Assembly: GCA_937920455.1 (NCBI GenBank)
Contig: CALETX010000127.1
Span: forward strand, 1 to 7,579
Direction: 5' to 3'
DNA from: an uncultured bacterium
Lineage (GTDB): Bacteria; Verrucomicrobiota; Kiritimatiellia; UBA8416; CALETX01
Length of the DNA: 7,579 nt
This document shows positions 1-7,300 of this stretch, piece by piece (positions within the stretch are counted from its first letter, which is position 1; the number at the start of each line of letters is the position of its first letter). Both the position numbers and the translations under genes were made by a program. Under the pieces are notes generated by a model, which made no database searches, had not been told where the DNA came from, and was given only the letters and a program-made list of their open reading frames with translations.

Positions 1-613
1 TCTCATCAACGTAGACGTGCACGCGCAAGCCGCTCTCATGTGCCACATACACCGGTGCAAGAGCTGTGCCGAACTCGGCGGTCGCAAGCGTGCCGGCATT
101 GCAGTGGGTCAGCACTGAACAGCCGTTCTTGAGAAGAGTCAGGCCGTGCTCGCCTATAGCCTTGCACATGGCGGCATCGCCGTTTCTGATGGCGATCGCC
201 TCCTGGACGAGGCGCCTTAGGAGTTCTGGCGGAGGCAGAGCGGCATTCTCGGATGCCACGCGCCTCATCCTCTCGAGTGCCCAAAACAGGTTTACAGCTG
301 TTGGCCTTGAAGTGGCGAGATATGACGCAACTCTGTTGACTGCTTTGACCACTGCCGCTCCGGATGAGGCTCGGACATGTTGCACGGCGGCGGCGGTTCC
401 CATTGCCGCCGCGATGCCGATTGCCGGCGCTCCTCGCACCTGCAGCGATCGTATCGCCTTCCATATGCGGTGAGGGTCGCATGTTTCGATGAACGCCACC
501 TTGTGAGGGAGCCGCGTCTGGTCGAGTATCCGCACAACTCCGGGTATCAGGCGTGGGGGATTTTTGGGGACCCACGTTACCGAGAGAACCTTTCCTGAGT
601 GGTATGATTTCAT
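1..613 (-). CDS. mtnA: S-methyl-5-thioribose-1-phosphate isomerase MtnA (partial, C-terminus off window)
   Basis: Cytosolic methionine-salvage enzyme that converts 5-methylthioribose-1-phosphate (an aldose) to methylthioribulose-1-phosphate; it belongs to the aIF2B-like fold. The minus frame is open from an ATG at 613 to base 1, giving 204 complete residues of a family usually about 340-350 long. Seen in it: LDQTRLP (30-36), VRGAPAIGIAAAMG (59-72), RPTAVNLFWALERM (103-116) and LTHCNAGTLATAEFGTAL (168-185). The Cys of THCNAG (C171) matches the catalytic cysteine of characterised MtnA; the partner aspartate lies past the edge. A modest GGGAAG sits 10 bases before the start. The upstream ATGs in the neighbouring frame hit a TGA at once. 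It starts 25 bases after the CPBP protease gene ends, so it is probably the third gene of that operon. An aIF2B-like sugar-phosphate isomerase of other specificity is possible, but the motifs are those of MtnA. Confidence 0.95.
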   Translation of the reverse strand, partial: MKSYHSGKVLSVTWVPKNPPRLIPGVVRILDQTRLPHKVAFIETCDPHRIWKAIRSLQVRGAPAIGIAAAMGTAAAVQHVRASSGAAVVKAVNRVASYLATSRPTAVNLFWALERMRRVASENAALPPPELLRRLVQEAIAIRNGDAAMCKAIGEHGLTLLKNGCSVLTHCNAGTLATAEFGTALAPVYVAHESGLRVHVYVDE

Positions 614-623
614 GGATGTAATA

Positions 624-629
624 CTTCCC
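624..629 (-). promoter_or_regulatory. Ribosome binding site of mtnA
   Basis: On the minus strand GGGAAG lies 10 bases before the ATG at 613. The spacing is a little long and the match to GGAG is partial. It sits between the stop of the protease gene (639) and the start, which supports 613 as the initiation codon. Confidence 0.4.
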
Positions 630-638
630 TTTTTCGCA

Positions 639-1574
639 TCATGAGGCGACATTGGACACGCGCAAGAAGGATGACAGTATTGCTACGGAATTGAATGCGG
701 AATGCATGATAATCGGTACCATAAGGGAACCGGTGTGCATGTAACCCCAGCAAAGCGCCACGGAGAACACGAACAGCGGCACAATTGACGGAATATGCAT
801 GTGAAGGATAGCGAAACACGTCGAAACCAGAAACACAGCCAGATGCTTGCCCGTGCTTCTGACAAGGAGCCGCAGCGCCATTGCCCGGAACAGTATTTCT
901 TCAGCCACGGGAACCAGAGTGATGCCGGCAACGGCAGCGCCCACTTTTGCCGGGTAGGGAAAATCTGGATTGAGAAAGAATTGGACAATATCCTGAACGT
1001 CATCCGGTCCGACCGGATAACCCCAGTCGGTAAGGAAAAAAGTGTAAACCCAACCGGCCAGCAGGACGGGGGGCATGGCAGCCATGTAGTATGCGATTCC
1101 ATGGGCAACGTGGCGCAGCCAGTCGTTGGGTTTCGTGCCTAGCAGGTCAACCCATCGCTCGCGGTTGCGGCGGAGCAGGAATGAGGTATAAAGGAGTACG
1201 ACTCCATGAAAGAAAACCATGTGTCCGCCAAATGCCAAGATACTCATTGTGTTGTCGCTGAGATCCGCGACTTTGTGGATTGACATCAGAATCACATAAA
1301 GGAGGCCGTGACAGATGGCCAGAGCCCCGAAGAGTCTGAGGGCATCCGATACATTCCAGGCGCATCCGCCGGCGGCATCCAGCAGGGTAGACAGATTGAG
1401 ACGGCGCGAGCTTAGTCTAAGGAGGAAAACAACGTTGAGCGCCAGACCGGCGCTGAGGATAATGCCGAAAATATACAACAGACAAGTTGGAAAATCATCT
1501 GACGTCATGCTGTATGATAGATCGCTTGCTTCTATTCTGATTTGCCATTCAATCTGATGGCTCGATGATTTCAC
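639..1574 (-). CDS. CPBP-family intramembrane glutamic endopeptidase (CAAX/Rce1-like)
   Basis: A polytopic inner-membrane protein of the CPBP (CAAX protease, Abi) family, whose members cleave or process membrane-embedded substrates; the bacterial substrate is usually unknown. The three family motifs are intact: EExxFR (E225, E226, R230), FxxxH (F254, H258) and HxxxN (H291, N295). About eight hydrophobic stretches are visible, roughly at 30-52, 79-98, 112-134, 155-182, 211-223, 244-262, 264-278 and 283-301. The listed start is GTG at 1574, which overlaps the end of the glycosyltransferase gene by 26 bases and has no Shine-Dalgarno sequence. An ATG at 1508 (residue 23) would place a short charged tail directly before the first membrane helix and may be the true start, though it too lacks a clear ribosome site. 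Length (289-311 aa) is normal. It lies between a glycosyltransferase and mtnA, so a role in envelope processing is only inference. Confidence 0.88.
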   Translation of the reverse strand: MKSSSHQIEWQIRIEASDLSYSMTSDDFPTCLLYIFGIILSAGLALNVVFLLRLSSRRLNLSTLLDAAGGCAWNVSDALRLFGALAICHGLLYVILMSIHKVADLSDNTMSILAFGGHMVFFHGVVLLYTSFLLRRNRERWVDLLGTKPNDWLRHVAHGIAYYMAAMPPVLLAGWVYTFFLTDWGYPVGPDDVQDIVQFFLNPDFPYPAKVGAAVAGITLVPVAEEILFRAMALRLLVRSTGKHLAVFLVSTCFAILHMHIPSIVPLFVFSVALCWGYMHTGSLMVPIIMHSAFNSVAILSSFLRVSNVAS

Positions 1575-2529
1575 GAATCACATATGGCGGTTTATTTTGC
1601 GATTCGTGATAGGTTCTTATTTGAATTTCCGCCAGCAGGCCCATACTTATGAACTGCATGCAGAAAAGGATGAGCATGAAAGGAGTGATAACCCAGAAGG
1701 GGCGTTTCACGACATCGACAGCTCCAGACAGCGACTCAACTCCCAAGTTATATAATAAATGAGCCAGCACCATGAAGCCGAGCATAAGAATGCCGGGCAC
1801 TCCGAAGAACATTCCGACTTTCCCGAATATCTGGATGGGATGGGAGCTGTATCTGAGCAAAAACTTCACTGTCAGAAGATCCAAGACCACTCTGAATGTT
1901 CGCGAGAGGCCGTATTTGGACCTACCGAGACGACGCGGCCAGTGGGTGACTTCGACTTCGGCTATTCGTGCGCCTACCCAGCTGGCCAGCGCAGGGACGA
2001 ACCTGTGCATTTCCCCATAAAGGCGGAGATTTTTTACCACTTCTTTGCGATACGCTTTCAGCGTGCATCCGTAGTCATGGAGGCGGACTCCGGTGATCTT
2101 GCTGATGAGAGCATTTGCAATGCGCGATGGCACAAGTCTGGTTAGGAACGGATCCTTCCTGTAGCGACGCCATCCGCTAACAACATCCACGCCGCTTTCC
2201 ATCACTTCCAACAGTTTTGGAATGTCCTCAGGATCGTTCTGAAGATCCGCGTCGAGTGTAACGATCACATCGCCCTGGGCCTCGGCAAATCCGGCGCTCA
2301 TGGCTGCAGTCTGGCCGAAATTCCGCCTGAATCTTACCAGCTTCAGGCATGGATACTTCCGACGTGCGTCAAGCAATCGCTGCCAGGTGGAATCTGCGCT
2401 GCCATCATCCACAAGCAGTATCTCGTAAGACCGGCCAATTTGCGAAAGAACGTTGTGAAGTTTTTCGCACAATACAGGAACGTTTTCTTCCTCATTGAAA
2501 ACCGGCACCACTACTGATAAAAAAGGCAT
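1549..2529 (-). CDS. Membrane-anchored family 2 glycosyltransferase (polyprenyl-phosphate sugar transferase type)
   Basis: A GT-A fold glycosyltransferase of the DPM1/GtrB/ArnC-like group, expected to move a sugar from a nucleotide sugar to a polyprenyl phosphate on the cytoplasmic face of the membrane. Seen in order: VVVPVFNEEENV (6-17), the nucleotide-binding VDDGSADST (40-48), the metal-binding DADLQNDPEDI (93-103, DxD-like), HDYGCTLKAYRKEV (151-164), HRFVPALASWVG (175-186) and RRLGRSKYG (199-207). Two membrane helices follow, at about 235-262 and 279-303, then the tail AEIQIRTYHESQNKPPYVIR typical of this group. The ATG at 2529 is preceded by GGAG with 7 bases between, and by a good promoter, so the start is firm. 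Length (326 aa) is typical. It is first in a block with a CPBP protease and mtnA. The sugar and acceptor cannot be read from the sequence. Confidence 0.95.
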   Translation of the reverse strand: MPFLSVVVPVFNEEENVPVLCEKLHNVLSQIGRSYEILLVDDGSADSTWQRLLDARRKYPCLKLVRFRRNFGQTAAMSAGFAEAQGDVIVTLDADLQNDPEDIPKLLEVMESGVDVVSGWRRYRKDPFLTRLVPSRIANALISKITGVRLHDYGCTLKAYRKEVVKNLRLYGEMHRFVPALASWVGARIAEVEVTHWPRRLGRSKYGLSRTFRVVLDLLTVKFLLRYSSHPIQIFGKVGMFFGVPGILMLGFMVLAHLLYNLGVESLSGAVDVVKRPFWVITPFMLILFCMQFISMGLLAEIQIRTYHESQNKPPYVIREIIEPSD

Positions 2530-2536
2530 GATTTTT

Positions 2537-2540
2537 CTCC
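2537..2540 (-). promoter_or_regulatory. Ribosome binding site of the glycosyltransferase gene
   Basis: GGAG on the minus strand, seven bases before the ATG at 2529. Both motif and spacing are near ideal and fix this start codon. Confidence 0.75.
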
Positions 2541-2557
2541 GTCTGTTGCATTAGAGG

Positions 2558-2586
2558 GTTGTAACTCCAAACCCTGATGCCGTCAA
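2558..2586 (-). promoter_or_regulatory. Sigma-70-like promoter for the minus-strand operon
   Basis: On the minus strand, TTGACG (2586-2581, five of six bases of the -35 consensus) is followed after exactly 17 bases by TACAAC (2563-2558, four of six of the -10 consensus). Transcription would begin near 2551, giving a leader of about 22 bases that includes the GGAG ribosome site of the glycosyltransferase gene. The promoter lies in the short divergent region, where one is expected. It also covers the farthest upstream possible start of larE (2577), which makes that start less likely. The host's sigma factor preferences are unknown. Confidence 0.55.
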
Positions 2587-2618
2587 GGCAGGGGCGCTTC
2601 GCCAGGCGGCGGACTGGA

Positions 2619-3476
2619 ATGGTGATGAAACGCGCCGAAAAGCTGAAGAGGCTTGAAAAGATCATCAGAGGGTTAGGTCCTACAGCCATCGCATTCTCAG
2701 GCGGCGCGGACAGCAGTTTTCTTGCCGCAGTTGCCAAGAGGATTCTCGGCGGGAATGCGCTTCTTGTGACAGTTGTTTCTCCATTTCAGCCTCGGACGGA
2801 GAAGGACACGGCATGCCGTCGAGCCCGCCAGTTGGGCATGCCTCACATTCTGATACGTTTGAACCCACTTCGGATTCGAGGATTTGCGCACAATCCTCCT
2901 AACAGATGCTATCTGTGTAAGAAAAGCATTTTTTCCAGGATCATCCGCCTGGCAAGGCAAAGAGGCTTTCTGGTGGTTTGCGACGGCACCAATGCAGATG
3001 ATGCCGCAGATTATCGTCCTGGCAGCAAAGCAGCCGTTGAGCTTGGGATACGTAGTCCATTGCAGGAAGCTGAACTCGGCAAGAACGACATCCTTGCCAT
3101 CTCTCGTGCCATGAAACTCTCAAGCGCAGGCAAGCCTTCCATGGCATGCCTGGCGTCGCGGTTTCCATACGGCACCATAATCACACGAAAAGCGTTGAGT
3201 GCAGTTGATAAAGCGGAGGAGGGACTGAGAAATCTTGGGTTCCGCGAGGTGCGCGTCAGGTATCATGGTGACGTGGCAAGAATTGAGGTGGCGCGGGATG
3301 AAATGTGGCGCATGTCACGGCCGGAAATCAGACGTCAGGCAGCAGCGGCGATTCACAAGGCTGGCTTCGCATATGTTGCCTTGGACCTTGACGGCTACAG
3401 GACCGGCAGCATGAATGATGTTCTGCCTGATTCTGTGCGCTTGTCCGGCCGGAGGATTCGGGATTCTGAGCGCTGA
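2619..3476 (+). CDS. larE: LarE, ATP-dependent sulfur transferase for nickel-pincer nucleotide cofactor
   Basis: LarE is a PP-loop enzyme that adenylates the carboxylates of pyridinium biscarboxylic acid mononucleotide and delivers sulfur, making the thio-acid precursor of the Ni-pincer cofactor used by LarA-type racemases and epimerases. Counted from ATG 2619 (285 aa), the PP-loop FSGGADSS lies at 26-33, NRCYLCKK at 95-102 and KPSMACLASRFPYGT at 172-186. C177 corresponds to the sulfur-donating cysteine known in Lactobacillus LarE (Cys176), and C97 plus C100 form a CxxC. Homologues with three such cysteines are known that bind an Fe-S cluster and may not sacrifice their own sulfur. The reading frame also has ATGs at 2577 and 2625; 2577 overlaps the divergent promoter and adds an Arg-rich tail not typical of LarE, so 2619 or 2625 is preferred. 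larA, larB and larC are not in the window. It is followed after 17 bases by the SDR gene. Confidence 0.92.
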   Translation: MVMKRAEKLKRLEKIIRGLGPTAIAFSGGADSSFLAAVAKRILGGNALLVTVVSPFQPRTEKDTACRRARQLGMPHILIRLNPLRIRGFAHNPPNRCYLCKKSIFSRIIRLARQRGFLVVCDGTNADDAADYRPGSKAAVELGIRSPLQEAELGKNDILAISRAMKLSSAGKPSMACLASRFPYGTIITRKALSAVDKAEEGLRNLGFREVRVRYHGDVARIEVARDEMWRMSRPEIRRQAAAAIHKAGFAYVALDLDGYRTGSMNDVLPDSVRLSGRRIRDSER

Positions 3477-3482
3477 AGGCAA

Positions 3483-3490
3483 GGGGGGAG
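3483..3490 (+). promoter_or_regulatory. Ribosome binding site of the SDR gene
   Basis: GGGGGGAG ends three bases before the ATG at 3494, inside the 17-base gap after the larE stop. This purine run is a strong ribosome site and favours 3494 over the internal ATG at 3506. Its position just behind the larE stop supports co-transcription. Confidence 0.65.
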
Positions 3491-3493
3491 ACC

Positions 3494-4267
3494 ATGGCGG
3501 AATTCATGAGTGCTTTTCGTCTCGATGGCAGAGCGGCGCTTGTGACCGGAGCTGCCCGGGGGCTTGGTCTTGTGATGGCCCGTGCTCTTGCAGAGGCTGG
3601 GGCAAATATCGCGATTACATCGCGGCGGAGCGATAGCGCCGGAAAAGCGGCAGCGGACATAGCCGCTGCCTACGGGCGGCAGACAGTAGGAGTTGCGGCG
3701 GATATGTCGAAACACTCCGATGTTGAGAGAATGATTAAGGTGGCTTGTGATCGCTTGGGGAGGCTTGACATACTTGTAAATAACGCCGGCATAAACATCA
3801 GGGGACCGATTGAACAGCTCTCGCCGGAAGAGTGGGATTCGATTATATCGGTCAATCTAAAGGGCGCGTGGCTGGCCTGCCGTGCAGCCGCTCCGGTGAT
3901 GAAGGCGCGGAAGTGGGGACGGATCATCAACGTATCCAGCATGATGGCGGAAGTGGCCATGCCTGGACGAACGCCATACTGCGCGAGCAAAGGTGGGCTG
4001 TCCGCCATGACACGTGCCTTGGCGCTGGAGCTTGCGCCTTACGGGATAACGGTGAATGCCCTGTGTCCCGGCCCTTTTGCCACCGAAATAAACAAACCTT
4101 TGCTTGAGAATCCAGAGTTGAGTTCCGCAATGGCATCGAAAATTCCTCTCGGCCGGTGGGGCCGGCCTGAAGAGATTGGGCCGGTGATAATCTTCATGGC
4201 GTCAGCGGCGTCTGAGTTCATGACAGGAGCGTGTCTATTTGTTGACGGAGGCTACACGGCCGCGTAA
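3494..4267 (+). CDS. SDR-family NAD(P)-dependent oxidoreductase (gluconate 5-dehydrogenase-like)
   Basis: A classical short-chain dehydrogenase/reductase of 257 aa, a usual length. The cofactor motif TGAARGLG (18-25) is followed by the stabilising NNAG (96-99), the active-site Asn in SVNLKG (N121), the catalytic Ser at 148/149, and YCASK (Y162, K166), so the full Asn-Ser-Tyr-Lys set is present. Basic residues after the second strand (SRR, 43-45) suggest NADP(H). The C-terminal part, with NKPLLENPEL, PLGRWGRPEEIG and the final VDGG, looks most like gluconate 5-dehydrogenase and 2-deoxy-D-gluconate 3-dehydrogenase types, though FabG-like or other carbonyl reductases share much of this. The enzyme is cytosolic and probably tetrameric, as is usual for the family. 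It starts 17 bases after larE. The link suggests, without proving, that it works on a hydroxy acid or sugar acid connected with a LarA-type epimerase elsewhere in the genome. Confidence 0.93.
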   Translation: MAEFMSAFRLDGRAALVTGAARGLGLVMARALAEAGANIAITSRRSDSAGKAAADIAAAYGRQTVGVAADMSKHSDVERMIKVACDRLGRLDILVNNAGINIRGPIEQLSPEEWDSIISVNLKGAWLACRAAAPVMKARKWGRIINVSSMMAEVAMPGRTPYCASKGGLSAMTRALALELAPYGITVNALCPGPFATEINKPLLENPELSSAMASKIPLGRWGRPEEIGPVIIFMASAASEFMTGACLFVDGGYTAA

Positions 4268-4352
4268 GTTTGGGTCTCACCGTGAGAGTGTCAAGAAATC
4301 GTTGGAGGACTGGTTTGAGTTGGCTGCAGGAACATGCGAAAGCGAGGTCAGA
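4268..4352. other. Intergenic gap between SDR and exported protein, with a small inverted repeat
   Basis: Eighty-five bases with no gene. A perfect palindrome, TCTCACCGTGAGA, lies at 4275-4287, eight bases after the SDR stop. As a hairpin it has only a five-pair stem and no following T run, so it is a poor terminator. It could be a small operator or an mRNA end-protecting hairpin. No clear -35/-10 pair was found here. Confidence 0.4.
4344..4347 (+). promoter_or_regulatory. Ribosome binding site of the exported PHP-like protein gene
   Basis: GAGG with five bases before the ATG at 4353. It decides in favour of this start over in-frame ATGs at 4446 and 4458, which would begin inside the hydrophobic signal stretch. 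Confidence 0.55.
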
Positions 4353-7300
4353 ATGAACAGCGTTTCATTGACAATCCCAGTGGGCCGAACGAGAGTGGCC
4401 GTCTCCGCGCGCCAAAATCTCTTTCGAAGGACGACTCTATATGTCATGTTTTGCGGTATGTCTGCGTGTCTTGCGTTGGGGAGCAAAGCGGAAGAAGCCA
4501 GACGACCAGCCGTTCTTTTCTGTGCGAATCGGTATAATACATCTGCACCGCATGCCGGCTACGTGTCTCGGCCTTTGCACGACTTGGGAATAGAAATTGG
4601 CGCTGGTCCCAAAGGGTCGCTTTCTGCGATCCTGAGCAGCAACATGTATAATGTGGTTGTGGTCGCAAACCCCAGCGACAGCGAGAGGCATCTGCTTGAT
4701 GAGTTCCTTGCTCGCGGAGGAGGGGTGCTGGTTTTTAACCCATCCGGAGAACATTTTGAGGGAGCTTTCAAGTGGCTGGAGTCTCTCGGCGCAAGGCCAA
4801 GGTGGGAAACCCTTCAGGATACAGACCCTTCGAATATTGTCTCAGTGACGCATGGGCAGTTGAGTTGGACCGATAAAGTCATCCCTCCTTTTTCTGAGGG
4901 AGTGCGTGGGCTTCTCACGGTTGTTTCTCATTCCACCACCGGTTGGGAACCGCCGATGTCATACGATTTTTCCAAAGAGTGGACTGTTGTGGCGCGCGGC
5001 GCGGAGAGCATGAAGACCGTTACTCACCGCCGCAACGATCCTAACTTGCAAGAGTGGTTGCCTCGAGAGGAAGTGCCAAGCTCACCGGCGTTGGTAGGAA
5101 TACGAGAGGTGGGAAAGGGCAGGATTGCAGTCTTGCCCATGCGCGATTACTGGCTGATCAGACCTCCACCTAACTGTCCTCCTGTTGCGGCGATGCTGAA
5201 GCACGATGATCCGCGTCATCCAAGCGACTGGTTGAGGTTACTGGCGAATTTGATGTTTTGGCTTGCGGAGCCTTCGATGGCTGCCGGTGTAGGAGGAGCT
5301 CGAACTCCACCGGAGATTCTTAACCCTCCCGTTACGCCGTGGGAAGAACCACCGGTAATAGATTGGACAAGGCACGCGAAACCGCTTTCCGAAGAAGCAG
5401 ATATGCCGCAGCATCCTGGACTTTGTGGAGCGCGCACTGTGCTTTCGACAGGTGAAGGCACTGTTGCCGATTACGCGAAGGCGGCTCGTGAAGCGGGATT
5501 GCACTTTATTGTTTTTCTAGAGGACAGTCTCGCTCTCGATGCTGAAAAATGGGAGAAGCTCGTGCAGGAATGCGCGGCCGTCTCCGACGACCAGTTCGTT
5601 GCGGTGCCCGGATTTACTTACGAAGACGCGCAGAGCAATCACCTGTATGCCATCGGATACAATGTCCTTTTTTTTAAACAGCATATGCGACTTGCAGATA
5701 ACAGGTTTGATACGACAAAGGCCAACAGATGCGACGTTTATTTCCAGTATGTCAACGAAATGCTTCACCAGAAGGATTTGACCGGATTCTGGCGTCACAA
5801 GGAAAACTGGATCCATTGGGAAGACTACAAACTTTACAACTCCTTCCCAATCAAGTCGTTTGAAGACGGCCGACAGATTGATGACGCGCTGAATGAGTAT
5901 CTCCACTGGCAGAACATGGGCGGCTGCCAGGCTGTTATGGCCTTTGAAATAATGAGAGATCCATCCCTGGTTGCGCAACGTGCCAAGTCGGGTTGGCGCA
6001 TCGTTTGGAATCGCAGTTTAAAGGATTTGCGCGAGGGCAAATGGCATCAAGGCGCATGGTCCTTTTGCGGAATGGGAGCGCAGTATGTGACAAGCGGCCC
6101 GCGGATTTTGCTGTGGAGGTCGCCGAATAACCTGGCTTGGCCGAATGGCCTGTGGTGGCGGCCTGATGTGTGGGAGTTCAGAATCAGATTGCGAGTGGCG
6201 TCCGACGAGGGGCTGAAATCAGTTGTCCTGCACGATGGCAGCCGACGCGCCATACGGCGCTGGCTTTTCAACGGGGAAAAGAAATTCGAGGCGGACCTTG
6301 TTCTGGCAAACGCGCAGCAGATAGGAGCAACGCTTGTTGTTGAGGATATCCGCGGTGGCCAGGCAGTGAGTATGGCTTATTGGAACCGCAACCTAATCAA
6401 AGAGGAGTTCTTCTGCAGCGATCGGTGCAATATTCTTGGCAACTCAAGGCTGAAGCTGAAGTCTGACGGTACTCAGTACTGGACGCCTGTGGGTTTTCAG
6501 ATGAACATGGGATGCACCCCGTCCAAGGGTAAAATGGATATTTTTGTTAATCCTGCTGTTGGGCTGACGCCCAATTCGCCGACGATTCCAGTTGATGGGC
6601 AGCCGCCTGGCTTGCCTCCTGTGAGAGTAGATCTCAACCTGTCTGTTCCGGGGGAGTACCGGCAGCTCTTTACCAGTCCGAATACTTGGATGGTGGGGCC
6701 GGAGATTGCTGTTGGAGAATATGGTTTCAGGCTTGCATACGACCCTGCGGAGGAGAATTCGCAAGCATCTGCCCTTGGGCACAAATATGAGCAGCCGCAG
6801 CAGGGGTCGGGCAACTCGTGGTCAAGCTGGCACAGATTGATTCCAACTCGCAAAATCGAGGGATCGGCGCGGATTTACGCATGCAACTGGCTGACAGAGG
6901 GATTCAGAATCGGTTGGATTGAGACGTCCGCCAGGCTGAAGGAGCCGATTTCTACAGAAGGTAAGGGTGTGCGGATCGGTTATACTCGTGGAATTGTGTA
7001 CCGCGATGGCAAACCTTTGACGGGGGAAAAGAATACGCGGTCTGAAGGAACTTTCGGGCGTGGTGTGTATTCGTGCATTGAGAGCGAAGCGGGAGCCGTT
7101 ATGATGTTTGGCGTGAGCGATGACGTGACCTATGTCGCTAATGGCGAGAATTTGCAGTTTTTCTACAAAGCAGGGCTCAAAGAGATGAGCGCTGGGGATG
7201 AAATCAAATACACGCTGGCGTTCGGTGGCGCAGCAGGAGGGACAACCTACGATCAGATGGTGACCATGGCGCGGGCGTTCGGAGTTGATGCGCTCGGCAA

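Larger units (their letters stand above)
2530..2618. other. Divergent intergenic region between the two operons
   Basis: Eighty-nine bases separate the glycosyltransferase start from the preferred larE start. It contains the minus-strand promoter described separately. An imperfect inverted repeat lies at 2572-2592: CCCT and GCC pair with GGC and AGGG around GTCAA, with a three-base bulge, and it overlaps the -35 box. It could be an operator or leader hairpin, or chance. No convincing plus-strand -35/-10 pair was found, so the larE promoter is not located. Confidence 0.5.

Noticed and set aside
36..575. A 179-residue minus-strand frame rich in Arg and Ser
   Set aside because: It is the same strand but another frame of mtnA; the real frame shows strong MtnA motifs and runs off the window edge.
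2577..2618. N-terminal extension of LarE from ATG 2577
   Set aside because: It overlaps the divergent promoter, lacks a close ribosome site and adds an Arg-rich stretch not typical of LarE.
4275..4287. Palindrome after the SDR stop as a rho-independent terminator
   Set aside because: The stem is only five pairs and no T run follows, so termination here is not supported.
5517..5978. A 153-residue minus-strand frame
   Set aside because: Antisense to the PHP-like region, with no family signature.
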